Of a DNA stretch of 64,000 nucleotides, positions 54,511 to 63,941 are shown one piece after another. Positions within the stretch are counted from its first letter, which is position 1; the number at the start of each line of letters is the position of its first letter. The stretch is from an uncultured Coriobacteriaceae bacterium (GTDB lineage Bacteria > Actinomycetota > Coriobacteriia > Coriobacteriales > Eggerthellaceae): NCBI GenBank assembly GCA_937937585.1, contig CALDCB010000011.1:229281-293280 (forward strand), read 5' to 3'. The notes beneath the pieces are model-generated. The model saw nothing but the letters and a program-made list of their open reading frames with translations. It ran no database searches and was not told the DNA's origin. The position numbers and the translations under genes are program-made.

Positions 54511-54560
54511 AAGCATCAAACAAACGACCGCCCGAACCATTAGGCGGTCGTTTGTTTGAT
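54511..54560. terminator. Long bidirectional terminator between sbcC and the uvrA partner gene
   Basis: A perfect 20-bp inverted repeat (arms 54511-54530 and 54541-54560, inner part CGACCGCC/GGCGGTCG) with a 10-base centre; TTTGTTTGAT on both exits. Unusually long for a terminator. Confidence 0.7.
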
Positions 54561-54577
54561 GCTTTGATTAGAATGAC

Positions 54578-55513
54578 TTATTCCGAAATGGTCTTCGTTG
54601 AGATGATGTTGTTCGGCGAGATGAGCACCGCAGCAATGGTTCCGCGATCGCGACGATCCACCACATAGGCGTTGCTCTTCTTCAACTTATGCGTCGAGGC
54701 AGCAGAGGCCGAGCTCGAAGCCGAAGAAGCGGCAGAAGACGCTGATTCAGCCGAAGCGGCCTTCTCTGCATCAAGCGCAGATTTTGCCGCCGTTTCCGCA
54801 CGTGCAGCTTCGGCTTTCTTCTCGATCTCGGCTTGCTCGGCGGCAGTCAATGATTCGACGTTGTCTGCATTCTGGCCGTCTTCGGTTGCCGTCCCGCGAG
54901 GTTCATCGTCAGCCGATTCTCCCTCGGCAGATTCTTGATTCTCGGACGACGAGTCACCACGCCCATCAGACTCGATAGGTTCATCTTTCGGGGATTCGCC
55001 AAGCTGCAAGATGACGTCGACGCCATCGACCGACTCGAGATATTCGTTCTCGGAGTACTCCAATGCCACGACGATATCGACATGGCGCTGGGCGAAAAGG
55101 GCGATCTGCCTATCAATGGAAAGATACGGCGTGTCTTTGTCTACCGGCATGAAACCGATGCGGTACCCGTCATGTAAAAGCACGAAGGACTCGGCGTACC
55201 TGAAATCGTTGGTACGCAGCGAAAACACGTTGGCGCCCTTGTCGCCGTACGACTTCTTGGTGTCCGCCAGCAACACCGTAGACGAAACACGGACATCAGC
55301 CATCGGCTTGACAGGGGCTGCCTGCGGCGTGTCAGTGCCCTCATAGAGCACAACCACGTAGCCGTCCATGTTTCCCACGGTATCGTCGATGGTGGTTGCC
55401 GCCAGGTTCCACTTGTGACCGTTAGTCAGGTAGAACCCGAAGAACCCAGCGCCGCCTAAAAGCAGCGCCATCAAAAGCACCAAGGCGATTATTTCTCGTT
55501 TTCGCTTATCCAT
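54578..55513 (-). CDS. Membrane-anchored protein, possible degenerate metallophosphoesterase fold
   Basis: 311 residues. Signal anchor at about 7-29 (EIIALVLLMALLLGGAGFFGF), then an extracytoplasmic domain. The order GYVVVLYEG, ANVFSLRTNDFRYAES, GYRIGFMPVDKDTP, DIVVALEYSENEYLESV, DGVDVILQLGES echoes the 5'-nucleotidase/UshA or CapA fold (strand, IGF strand, then a DxVIALxH-like strand and a GIDVI strand), but the catalytic His and Asp residues are missing. A Glu/Ser/Ala-rich low-complexity insert of about 100 residues follows, ending in a short beta segment. It begins 14 bases after uvrA. Fold assignment is tentative. Confidence 0.6.
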   Translation of the reverse strand: MDKRKREIIALVLLMALLLGGAGFFGFYLTNGHKWNLAATTIDDTVGNMDGYVVVLYEGTDTPQAAPVKPMADVRVSSTVLLADTKKSYGDKGANVFSLRTNDFRYAESFVLLHDGYRIGFMPVDKDTPYLSIDRQIALFAQRHVDIVVALEYSENEYLESVDGVDVILQLGESPKDEPIESDGRGDSSSENQESAEGESADDEPRGTATEDGQNADNVESLTAAEQAEIEKKAEAARAETAAKSALDAEKAASAESASSAASSASSSASAASTHKLKKSNAYVVDRRDRGTIAAVLISPNNIISTKTISE

Positions 55514-55527
55514 AGCCGTTGATGATA

Positions 55528-58407
55528 CTACTTGGCGAGGATCTTCTTAAGGAACGCACCGGTATAACTACCAGGAACCTCGGCGACGTGCTCGGGGGTT
55601 CCGTACGCCACGACCGTGCCGCCGCCGTCGCCGCCCTCGGGACCCATATCGATGATGCGGTCGGCCGACTTGATGACGTCAAGGTTGTGCTCGATGACAA
55701 GCACGGTGTTGCCGGCGTCGACAAGACGCTGAAGAACCTCAAGCAACTGGCGGACATCCTCGAAATGAAGGCCCGTAGTGGGCTCGTCCAGAATATAGAA
55801 CGTTTTGCCCGTTTGACGTTTCTGCAGCTCGCTGGAGAGCTTGACGCGCTGCGCCTCGCCGCCGGAAAGCGTCGTTGCAGGCTGGCCAAGCCTGATATAG
55901 CCCAACCCGACATCGTGAAGCGTATCGAGCTTTCGCTTGATGCCCGGGATGTTCGTGAAGAACTCGCGCGCCTCGTCAACGGTCATGTCAAGCACCTGCG
56001 AAATGTTCTTGCCGCGGTACGTAACCTGAAGCGTCTCGCGGTTGTAACGATCGCCGCCGCAAACCTCGCAGGGGACGTAAATATCGGGAAGGAAGTGCAT
56101 CTCGATCTTGATCTGGCCATCGCCCTTGCATGCCTCGCAACGACCGCCCTTCACGTTGAACGAGAAACGGCCCGGCGAGTAACCGCGCGCCTTCGACTCG
56201 CTTGTCGAAGCGAACAACGCGCGAATGTCATCCCAGAGGCCGATATACGTTGCGGGGTTCGAGCGTGGTGTACGGCCAATGGGGCTCTGATCGATGTTGA
56301 TCGCTTTGTCGATTGCTTCAAGACCGGAGATCTTGCGATATGCGCCCGTGCGCTTGCGCGCATGGTTGATCTGGTTGGAGAGGATCGGCGCCAAGGTATC
56401 GGTTACCAGGGAGCTTTTGCCCGAACCTGAAACACCCGTGACAACCGTCAGCGTGCCGAGCTCAATTTCGATCGAAACGTTCTTCAAATTGTTCTCGGAA
56501 GCGCCGACCAACTTGATCTTGCCCTTCTTCGGGTTGCGTCGTTCTTTCGGAACAGCGATTTCCTTCGCGCCCGAAAGGTATTGCCCGGTGATCGATTCGG
56601 GATTGGCCATGATGTCTTCAGGCTTGCCTGCGGCAACGACGTAACCGCCTAGCTCGCCGGCACCCGGGCCCATATCGACCACGTAGTCGGCAGTACGGAT
56701 GGTGTCTTCGTCGTGCTCGACAACGATGACGGTGTTGCCCAAATCTCGCAGACGCTGCAACGTGGCAATGAGCCTTTCGTTGTCGCGCTGATGCAAGCCG
56801 ATAGAAGGCTCGTCGAGAATGTAAAGCACACCCATAAGGCCGGCGCCGATCTGCGTGGCCAAGCGGATACGCTGCGCCTCGCCACCGGAAAGCGTGGCAG
56901 TAGCGCGCTCAAGCGTCAGGTAGTCAAGACCGACATCCACCAAGAACTGCAAACGCGCGATGATTTCCTTGACGATGGGGCCGGCAATACGCTCATCGGC
57001 TCCAGAGAACGACAAGCCCTTGAAGAACACGAGCGAATCGCGAGCGCTGAGGTTGCAGACGTCGAAGATGGACTTGCCATTGATGGTAACGGCAAGGATT
57101 TCGGGTTTCAGACGCTTTCCGCCGCACGTAGGGCACGGAATGGTTGAGAAATACTGCTGGTACTTCTCGCGTTGCATGTCGCTTGAGGCGTCGTGGAGCT
57201 TTTCCTCGATGGCCTTGATAGCGCCATGCCACTCGATGTACCAATAGGTTTCGCGGCCGTCAACGGTGTGGTAATCGACGCGAACGCGACCTTTCACGCC
57301 ATGCAGAATGCCTTTGCGTACCTTTGCGGGAAGGTCCTCCCACGGCGTTTGGTCATCAGCGCCCAAATGGTTCGCCACAGCGTTGATAACCTGAGGGAAA
57401 TAATTGCCCGACTTGAACGGCGCAATGGCACCTTCGGAAAGAGACAGGGTCTTATCAGGGACAAGAAGGTCGGGGTCGACCTCCTCGCGACTGCCGATGC
57501 CCGTGCAATCGGGGCAAGCGCCGTACGGCGCATTGAATGAGAAATCGCGCGGCTGAAGCTCGTCCATGGAATGGCCGTGCTCGGGACATGCAAGCGCAAG
57601 CGAAAACACATGCTCACCCGGGCCCAAGCCGCCCTTAGCGCCCGACGAGACCTTGCTTTCGCCAAGCGGGTCACCGTTCTTGTCAAGCAGCTGCACCAGC
57701 ACGCGTCCCTCGGCGATGGTGGTGGCAAGCTCAACCGCTTCGGCCACGCGACCAAGTGACTGGGGTTTCAGAACCACACGATCGACAACGACGTCGATGA
57801 AGTGCTTGATCTGCTTGTTAAGCGTGATTTCTTCATCTGTCAAACGACGAACCTCGCCATCGATGCGAACACGAGCGAAGCCCTCTTTGGCAAGATCTTT
57901 GAACAGCTTCGTAAACTCGCCTTTACGGCCAGCAACAACCGGCGCCATGATCATCGCGCGCGTGCCTTCGGGGGCAAGACGCATGATCTCGTCGGTTACC
58001 TGGTCGGTTGTCTGCTTTTTGATTTCGCGACCGCATTCGGGGCAATGGGGAACGCCAACACGCGCGTAAAGAAGACGCAGGTAATCATAAATTTCAGTAG
58101 TGGTGCCCACAGTGGAGCGCGGGTTGCGCGAGGTGGTTTTCTGATCGATTGAAACTGCCGGCGAAAGGCCGTCGATGCTATCGAGGTCGGGCTTGCTCAT
58201 TTGCCCCAAGAACATGCGCGCGTAGCTGGACAAGCTTTCAACGTAGCGGCGCTGACCCTCGGCGTACATGGTGTCGAACGCCAAGCTTGACTTGCCCGAA
58301 CCCGACAAACCCGTGATAACGACAAGCTCGTCACGCGGGATTTCAAGATCGATGTTCTTCAGATTGTGCTCGCGAGCACCCTTTATGACGATGGACTTCT
58401 GCCCCAT
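55528..58407 (-). CDS. uvrA: Excinuclease ABC subunit A
   Basis: 959 residues. Two ABC ATPase modules: Walker A ITGLSGSGKSSLAFDTMY and VTGVSGSGKSSLVTDTL, with signatures TLSGGEAQRIRLATQIGAGL and TLSGGEAQRVKLSSELQKR. Zinc modules with Cys pairs in CPECGREIK, CPDCTG, CEACKGDGQ and CEVCGGDRYN. Recognises bulky DNA lesions for UvrB. ATG at 58407 is preferred over 58425, which has no RBS. A GAACNNNNGTTC palindrome 67 bases upstream suggests SOS control. Confidence 0.97.
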   Translation of the reverse strand: MGQKSIVIKGAREHNLKNIDLEIPRDELVVITGLSGSGKSSLAFDTMYAEGQRRYVESLSSYARMFLGQMSKPDLDSIDGLSPAVSIDQKTTSRNPRSTVGTTTEIYDYLRLLYARVGVPHCPECGREIKKQTTDQVTDEIMRLAPEGTRAMIMAPVVAGRKGEFTKLFKDLAKEGFARVRIDGEVRRLTDEEITLNKQIKHFIDVVVDRVVLKPQSLGRVAEAVELATTIAEGRVLVQLLDKNGDPLGESKVSSGAKGGLGPGEHVFSLALACPEHGHSMDELQPRDFSFNAPYGACPDCTGIGSREEVDPDLLVPDKTLSLSEGAIAPFKSGNYFPQVINAVANHLGADDQTPWEDLPAKVRKGILHGVKGRVRVDYHTVDGRETYWYIEWHGAIKAIEEKLHDASSDMQREKYQQYFSTIPCPTCGGKRLKPEILAVTINGKSIFDVCNLSARDSLVFFKGLSFSGADERIAGPIVKEIIARLQFLVDVGLDYLTLERATATLSGGEAQRIRLATQIGAGLMGVLYILDEPSIGLHQRDNERLIATLQRLRDLGNTVIVVEHDEDTIRTADYVVDMGPGAGELGGYVVAAGKPEDIMANPESITGQYLSGAKEIAVPKERRNPKKGKIKLVGASENNLKNVSIEIELGTLTVVTGVSGSGKSSLVTDTLAPILSNQINHARKRTGAYRKISGLEAIDKAINIDQSPIGRTPRSNPATYIGLWDDIRALFASTSESKARGYSPGRFSFNVKGGRCEACKGDGQIKIEMHFLPDIYVPCEVCGGDRYNRETLQVTYRGKNISQVLDMTVDEAREFFTNIPGIKRKLDTLHDVGLGYIRLGQPATTLSGGEAQRVKLSSELQKRQTGKTFYILDEPTTGLHFEDVRQLLEVLQRLVDAGNTVLVIEHNLDVIKSADRIIDMGPEGGDGGGTVVAYGTPEHVAEVPGSYTGAFLKKILAK

Positions 58408-58471
58408 TGGTCTTTCGCCCTTCATGATTCGCGACGGCCAAAGCCGTCCTTCTCCTCTTTCGGTCTCATTT

Positions 58472-58487
58472 TAGAACGCTTGTTCCC
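58472..58487 (-). promoter_or_regulatory. Probable LexA (SOS) box of uvrA
   Basis: GAACGCTTGTTC at 58474-58485 is a perfect GAAC-N4-GTTC palindrome, the core of Gram-positive and actinobacterial LexA sites (CGAAC-N4-GTTCG), placed in the uvrA upstream region. The outer bases do not match the full consensus, which lowers confidence. Confidence 0.5.
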
Positions 58488-58661
58488 AAGAGGAAATGGC
58501 GAGAAACCGCACCACAAGAATACAAAAGTTTGTTCGATAAAGAACAGCAGAAGAACCCCACGCGAAGCGCGGAACACGCGCCGAGCGTAGGGGCGATCAT
58601 AAAAAGCCCTCCGATATTCCCATCGCATTAAACGATCAAGCAGGAAGAAAGGAGGGATTAA

Positions 58662-58949
58662 ATGAAGTGTGTCACGATGACCACCACGAACGCAAGGACA
58701 CCCCTCCCCCGACTCGCTCAAGCTTTCCAACACGCAAAAAGAAAAAACGAAGCCAGGGATTGTTCGATCAACATCTGCGCCATAGATTGCAAAGGCGGTG
58801 TAGGGGCCGTCGCCAAGCTCGCGACGCAGTTCCCCAAGCAGTTCGGCGCCGCGATCGACTTCTCCAAGAAGTACGGTTTCTACTTCTTCATGGCTATCAT
58901 GTTCGTCTTGGTTTCGACGGGTCTGCTGTTCTTCATCGTCATTCTCTGA
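58662..58949 (+). CDS. Small single-helix membrane protein
   Basis: 95 residues. Hydrophilic basic first part (PRLAQAFQHAKRKNEARD) with a short Cys-containing segment (CSINICAIDCKGGVG), and a strongly hydrophobic C-terminal helix (FFMAIMFVLVSTGLLFFIVIL) that ends at the stop. The very strong AAGGAGGG site just before the ATG supports translation. No family recognised; a tail-anchored protein or small toxin-like peptide is possible. It lies divergently upstream of uvrA. Confidence 0.5.
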   Translation: MKCVTMTTTNARTPLPRLAQAFQHAKRKNEARDCSINICAIDCKGGVGAVAKLATQFPKQFGAAIDFSKKYGFYFFMAIMFVLVSTGLLFFIVIL

Positions 58950-59036
58950 CCCGTGCGCATCCGTCCGGCGACCCCTCCGCGCTTGACCTCGAACGCCTTA
59001 CGCCCACACTTGGCGCCCTCGCCGGCGATCAGACCA

Positions 59037-60065
59037 TCAACCGCGAGGATGAGCCTGACGATGCACCTGTCTCAAACGAGCGGGGGTCAGATGCGTGTAG
59101 ATCTGCGTGGTTGACAAACTGGAGTGACCAAGCATTTCCTGAACGCTTCGCAGATCCGCCCCGCCAGCCAACAAATCGGTTGCAAACGTATGACGCATGT
59201 CATGGGGCGAGAGGGAATCGTCAAGCCCGGCCTCGCGAACCGTCTCCTTGAACATCTTGCGCATGGCATCGGTACCCATTTGGTTCCCGCGCGTCGACAC
59301 GAAAAAATATGGCGACGACTTGTCGCGCAAAAGCGCAGGCCGGTAATCGTAGAAATATCGCTTCATGGTCTCGATGCAAAGGTCGTGAAGCGGGATGATG
59401 CGCTCTTTCCCGCCCTTGCCGAAAACCTTCACCTGACACTGATCGAAGTCGACGCAATCGCTGCGCAAACCCGAAGCTTCCGAAATACGGGCACCGCAGG
59501 CATACAGAAATTCCAACAAAGCCTGGTCACGCATTGCAGCAGCCCTTGCAAGCTCATCGGTTGCCTGATCTGCGTGCGAGAAACGGACACTCAACAGTTT
59601 GACCATGTCATTCGGAGCGATGACGGTCGGCAAGCTTCGACTGCTTCTGGGGCCTTGAAGAGCACTAGCAGGGTCGCCTTCGATAATGCCCTTAACATGC
59701 AGCCACTGGAAGAAACCGCGCAACGACGAAAGATGCCGATTCACCGTCGCCCGCTCATAGCGAGCACGATCAAGGTCTCCCAAATAAGCACGTAAATCGC
59801 GATGCGAAACGGAGAGCGGGTCGATCTCGTGCGTTGCGCACCAGCAGATATACGCGTCAAGATCACGCGTGTATGCACGAACCGTATGAGGTGACGCACC
59901 GCGTTCCGCTTCAAGCTCGAAGCAGTAATCCTCCGTCAAAGACCGAGCACGCTCGATGGAAGCCTCATCGAAAGAAGGGGCTTTACCAGCCCCTTTCTTC
60001 CCTTTTCTTGCAGACGCGCGCGTTTTTGGACGCAACAGCGCGTTGTCGTCGGTTGGTTCGCTCAT
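59037..60065 (-). CDS. XerC/XerD-type tyrosine recombinase
   Basis: 342 residues. After a basic 35-residue N-terminal extension, a SAM-like core-binding domain (SPHTVRAYTRDLDAYICW, then VNRHLSSLRGFFQW) and the catalytic domain with Arg in ACGARISEASGLR, Lys in VFGKGGKERIIPL, HxxR in SPHDMRHTFATDLL, His in MLGHSSLSTTQ and Tyr in QIYTHLTP. Chromosome dimer resolution is the expected role. It follows trmFO with stop and start codons about two bases apart, as in the firmicute dprA-topA-trmFO-xer layout. Confidence 0.92.
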   Translation of the reverse strand: MSEPTDDNALLRPKTRASARKGKKGAGKAPSFDEASIERARSLTEDYCFELEAERGASPHTVRAYTRDLDAYICWCATHEIDPLSVSHRDLRAYLGDLDRARYERATVNRHLSSLRGFFQWLHVKGIIEGDPASALQGPRSSRSLPTVIAPNDMVKLLSVRFSHADQATDELARAAAMRDQALLEFLYACGARISEASGLRSDCVDFDQCQVKVFGKGGKERIIPLHDLCIETMKRYFYDYRPALLRDKSSPYFFVSTRGNQMGTDAMRKMFKETVREAGLDDSLSPHDMRHTFATDLLAGGADLRSVQEMLGHSSLSTTQIYTHLTPARLRQVHRQAHPRG

Positions 60066-60066
60066 G

Positions 60067-61440
60067 CTAAAGCAACCCGCAAGCCACAAGGGCTTCCTTG
60101 TACTGCGCAAGAGCCTTGGAACCGCGCTCGGCATAAGCGGCATAACGTTGCTGCTTGTTGCGAATATGCTGATCGAGCGGCGCCATGATACCGAAATTGA
60201 CGTGCATGGGTTGGTAATCGGTGGTGTTCGGGTCGACGGAGTGGTCGATAAGCGCGCCGAACACCGTGTCATGCGGAAGGACCGGAGCTTCGATGCCGGC
60301 AAAAAGAGCCGCAACGGAAAGAGCCACGTGCAATCCCGATCTGATAGCCTCGCAATAGCCTTCGGTGCCGCACAGCTGACCTGCGGTGAACACAGGTATG
60401 CCAAGCGCATCCGAAGCGCACTGAAGCTGAAGGGTCGAATCCAGAAGACGCGGTGCATCGATGAAGGTATTTCGATGCATGACGCCGTATCGCGCGAACT
60501 CAGCGTTCTCGAGACCGGGGATCATTTGGAACACGCGCTTCTGTTCGCCAAACTTAAGGTTCGTCTGAAAGCCAACAAGGTTGAAGCTGTTCTCGCCGGA
60601 ATCCTCTGCGCGCAACTGAACAGCTGCCCAAGGGCGCCTGCCGGTTCGCGGATCGGTCAAACCAACGGGTTTGAGGGCGCCGAAGCGCGGTGCATCGGCG
60701 CCTTTTCGGGCGATCTCCTCGATAGGCTGGCAAGCCTGGAACAGTTCCTTGGTTTCAAAATCGCGCATGATAACGCGATCCGCCTGAAGAAGCTCAGCGA
60801 TGAAGGCCTCGTACTCTTCTTTTGTGAACGGGGCGTTCAGATAGTCGCCCTGAGCCGCGCCATCGGCACCAACCGAATCCTCGTAGCGGCTCTGCCTGAA
60901 GATCTTCGTCATATCAAGCGAATCGGCCATGACAATAGGTGCCGCAGCGTCGTAGAAAGCCAGATAGTCGCCGCCAATGACGGAAGACAGCGCCGATGCC
61001 AAAGAATCGCTTGTCAAAGGGCCTGTAGCAATCACAAGGGCGTCAGCGCCCTTTGCCGCCTGCTCCAGCGAATCAACCTCGCCACGAACGAACGTGATCT
61101 TTTCGTTCTCGCGTACGGCTTTCGTTACCGCCTCCGCGAACAGCTCGCGGTTCACGGCAAGAGCGCCGCCCGCAGAAACCTCGGTGTCAAGCGCGAATCC
61201 ATACAAGAACGAGCCGAGCTCGGATAACTCGGTCTTCAACATTCCTGCAGCGCTTTCGGGCTTCTTGCTTTTCAGCGAATTCGAGCAGACCAACTCGGCG
61301 CACGAATCTGTTTTGTGGACGTCGGTTTGGACGTCGGGGCGCATCTCATGAAGGACAACGTTGAAGCCGCGCTGAGCCAACTGCAAAGCGGCTTCACTGC
61401 CTGCCAATCCGGCGCCGATTATAGATACTGTCTTTTCCAT
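60067..61440 (-). CDS. trmFO: Folate-dependent tRNA(m5U54) methyltransferase
   Basis: 457 residues. FAD-binding SIIGAGLAGSEAALQLAQRG, CAELVCSNSLKSKKPESAAG, and the conserved FNLVGFQTNLKFGEQKRVFQ and GVMHRNTFIDAPRLL. Uses methylene-tetrahydrofolate and FADH2 to form m5U54 in the tRNA T-loop. Length is typical of the family. Between dprA and the xer gene. Confidence 0.95.
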   Translation of the reverse strand: MEKTVSIIGAGLAGSEAALQLAQRGFNVVLHEMRPDVQTDVHKTDSCAELVCSNSLKSKKPESAAGMLKTELSELGSFLYGFALDTEVSAGGALAVNRELFAEAVTKAVRENEKITFVRGEVDSLEQAAKGADALVIATGPLTSDSLASALSSVIGGDYLAFYDAAAPIVMADSLDMTKIFRQSRYEDSVGADGAAQGDYLNAPFTKEEYEAFIAELLQADRVIMRDFETKELFQACQPIEEIARKGADAPRFGALKPVGLTDPRTGRRPWAAVQLRAEDSGENSFNLVGFQTNLKFGEQKRVFQMIPGLENAEFARYGVMHRNTFIDAPRLLDSTLQLQCASDALGIPVFTAGQLCGTEGYCEAIRSGLHVALSVAALFAGIEAPVLPHDTVFGALIDHSVDPNTTDYQPMHVNFGIMAPLDQHIRNKQQRYAAYAERGSKALAQYKEALVACGLL

Positions 61441-61507
61441 GCGCTTCAGTCTAAACGAAGGCGAACCATAAACCGCTCAAAGCAATGCCAATTCCCGCAA
61501 TCTCGCC

Positions 61508-62440
61508 TTAATAATCGGGGACGACCGCACTCCACCGCCCGTCAAGCTGCCTGGCAACCAAACCCGCACCCTCGAAATCAGCAAGCGCCTCCATAAGCCA
61601 CACGGGAACCTCGCCAGAACCAGTGATTTCGGAAGCAAGGTCGTAAAGCGAGTCGATATCCATCGGAGCAGCCCGCAGAGCCTCAAGGACGCGGCCTTGA
61701 GGGGAATCGGCGTCGGGTCCACCCGTGGACTTAGCGCCGCCTTCTTGAACAAGCAGCCCAAAGCAGCGGAACAACGCGTCGTCGAACGACTCGTCGTCGA
61801 CCACAGGGGTTGCACCTTGGCAAAGGAGCCGATTCGACCCCAAAGACGCCTCGGAGGTTATCGCCCCAGGAACAACTAAAACCTCACGTCCAAGGTCAAG
61901 TGCCTCATCTGCTGTGGTGAACGTGCCAGAAGGCAAACCTGCCTCGACAATCAAAACAGCCTGAGACATCGCCGCGATAAGGCGGTTCCTTCGCCGAAAC
62001 GCCCAAGGACGCGGCTGAAAGTCCCAGGGATGCTCAGACACGATTGCCCCTCCTGTATCGACGACACGCTGGAACAAAGGCGCGTTCGCTGCGGGGTAAA
62101 TCCAGTTGCACCCACCACCAAGAAACACCACGGTCTTCCCCATCGCATCCAAAGCCGCTGCATGCGCGGCGCTGTCGCAGCCTTTTGCGCCACCGGAAAC
62201 AACCAAGACGCCGCGCTCTGCTGCACGATGCGCAAAGCGCTTCGCGCAGCTTCGGCCATAAGGCGTCGCTCGACGCGAGCCGATAACAGCCAAACCGCTG
62301 CTCTCCATTGATGCAGGATCGCCTATCAAGTACAGGGATTCAGGAGGATCGCTGAGGTCCTCGAGTTCCACTGGGTACCCAACCCCGCCGCGACGAACGA
62401 CATGCCTTTCACCTTTTAACTTCTCCGGCACCTCAATCAC
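61508..62440 (-). CDS. dprA: DNA-processing protein DprA
   Basis: 310 residues. Rossmann-like DprA/Smf core: LAVIGSRRATPYGRSCAKRF, VVSGGAKGCDSAAHAAALDA, FLGGGCNWIYPAANAPLF, RRRNRLIAAMSQAVLIVEA and ALDLGREVLVVPGAITSEAS. A winged-helix C-terminal domain (about 245-305) follows. Loads RecA on incoming ssDNA. GTG at 62440 overlaps the yifB stop by eight bases. Confidence 0.94.
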   Translation of the reverse strand: MIEVPEKLKGERHVVRRGGVGYPVELEDLSDPPESLYLIGDPASMESSGLAVIGSRRATPYGRSCAKRFAHRAAERGVLVVSGGAKGCDSAAHAAALDAMGKTVVFLGGGCNWIYPAANAPLFQRVVDTGGAIVSEHPWDFQPRPWAFRRRNRLIAAMSQAVLIVEAGLPSGTFTTADEALDLGREVLVVPGAITSEASLGSNRLLCQGATPVVDDESFDDALFRCFGLLVQEGGAKSTGGPDADSPQGRVLEALRAAPMDIDSLYDLASEITGSGEVPVWLMEALADFEGAGLVARQLDGRWSAVVPDY

Positions 62441-63941
62441 CTGCCTCTCGAATTCTGAAACCGAGCGCTTCGCACAAATCGCGCTTCTCGACGCGTTCGG
62501 ACTCTCTCATATCGGCGATCGTCCTTGCCACCGACAGCGTCCTGATCATCCCGCGCCCACTCATATGACCAAGGCGGCAGGACTTTTCATAAAACGCCTG
62601 ATCGGCATCGGATAAGGCGCATGATCTAACAAGATCTTCCGAAGCACCGACACTATGCCTGGCATCACGGCCCTGCCGCCACTTCCGAAATTCACGACAT
62701 GCCATCACGCCATCGCGCAACTGAGAAGACGAGGTTCCCCCTCCTGCATTCAAAACCTCGTCTGCGGGAACGCGCCTGACGTCTATGTGCATGTCGATCC
62801 GATCCATAAGCGGGCCGCCGATGCGGTTTCGATATGCCCTGATTTGAGCCTCCGAACACGTGCACTTGCGCTCGGGGTCGCCAAGGTATCCGCATGGGCA
62901 CGGATTCGTCGCACCCACCAGCATGAACTTCGATGGAAAAGACACCGTGCCGTCGGCGCGCGTTATGAGAACCCGGCCGTCCTCTATGGGTTGCCGCATC
63001 AACTGAAGAACCGCAGGTCTGAATTCAGCCAGCTCGTCAAGCATGAGCACACCGTTATGGGCAAGCGAAACCTCGCCAGGACGCACAGGAGTGCCTCCTC
63101 CCACCAAGCCCGCGCCTGTCGAGGAGTGGTGGGGCGACCGGAAGGGCCTTCGACCCAACAGCAGCCCTCCGATCCCCAAACCGGCAACCGAATGAACAAG
63201 CGCGCTCTCAAGGGCCTCGTCTTTCGTCAATGGCGGAAGTATCGTGGGCAACCGCTGCGCAAGCATAGTTTTCCCCGACCCCGGCGGACCCATCATAAGA
63301 ATGCCATGAGAACCGGCAGCTGCGATCTGAAGAGCACGCTTGGCAGGCTCGTTTCCCCCTATATCGGAATAATCAACTTGAAAACCCTTATCCGAGAAAT
63401 CTATTTGGGGAATATGGACGAAACTGCCCGTTAGCACGTCGCGCAGCATGCCCACACCCACTTGCCGAACGCCGTCTATTTCGACGATCTCGGATCCATA
63501 CGCGGCGCAGACCAAGTCTAACCCTAGGTCACGTGCCGCAAGCGAATACGCCAGCAAACCATCGACGGGCCGCACCGCGCCTTCCAACGAAAGCTCCCCG
63601 ACGAGCATTTTTCCTTTGGCAACGTCTGGTGGAACCTGACCGGTAACGATCAAAATGCCAACAGCTATGGCAAGATCGAATCCTGTGCCGCTTTTGCGCA
63701 GGGCGCTTGGAGCAAGATTCACCACCACCAACCCGTTGGGCATGGAAAAACCCGACGACCTGATAGCAGCTTTAACGCGAACGCGCGATTCCTGAATGGC
63801 CACGTCCGTCATGCCAACGATATGAAACCCCGGAAGTCCGCTGCTCACAGCAACCTCAACCTCAACATGCTCAGCTCGAACACCGCGAATGGTAGCGCAA
63901 TTAACCGTGCATCGCCCACCCACGTCAGTCACCGCACCCAA
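62433..63941 (-). CDS. YifB/ComM-like Mg-chelatase-type AAA+ ATPase
   Basis: 502 residues. N-terminal Lon-protease-like fold domain (VSSGLPGFHIVGMTDVAIQE), Walker A MMGPPGSGKTMLAQRL, Walker B NGVLMLDELAEFRP, NPCPCGYLGDPERKCTCSEAQ and a C-terminal Mg-chelatase helical region. ComM promotes branch migration in transformation. TTG at 63941 is the only open start before an upstream in-frame stop but has no RBS; a downstream GTG near 63923 is possible. Heads yifB-dprA-trmFO-xer. Confidence 0.9.
   Translation of the reverse strand: MGAVTDVGGRCTVNCATIRGVRAEHVEVEVAVSSGLPGFHIVGMTDVAIQESRVRVKAAIRSSGFSMPNGLVVVNLAPSALRKSGTGFDLAIAVGILIVTGQVPPDVAKGKMLVGELSLEGAVRPVDGLLAYSLAARDLGLDLVCAAYGSEIVEIDGVRQVGVGMLRDVLTGSFVHIPQIDFSDKGFQVDYSDIGGNEPAKRALQIAAAGSHGILMMGPPGSGKTMLAQRLPTILPPLTKDEALESALVHSVAGLGIGGLLLGRRPFRSPHHSSTGAGLVGGGTPVRPGEVSLAHNGVLMLDELAEFRPAVLQLMRQPIEDGRVLITRADGTVSFPSKFMLVGATNPCPCGYLGDPERKCTCSEAQIRAYRNRIGGPLMDRIDMHIDVRRVPADEVLNAGGGTSSSQLRDGVMACREFRKWRQGRDARHSVGASEDLVRSCALSDADQAFYEKSCRLGHMSGRGMIRTLSVARTIADMRESERVEKRDLCEALGFRIREAGD

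Noticed and set aside
54511..54560. Recombination (dif-like) site near the Xer gene because of its long perfect inverted repeat
   Set aside because: The arms are perfect over 20 bp with T-rich exits and lie between convergent genes, which fits a terminator; dif sites have short imperfect arms with a 6-base centre.
58523..58536. Second LexA box (CAAAAGTTTGTTCG) before uvrA
   Set aside because: Only one half-site matches GTTCG; the other arm is CAAAA, so it is not a credible palindrome.
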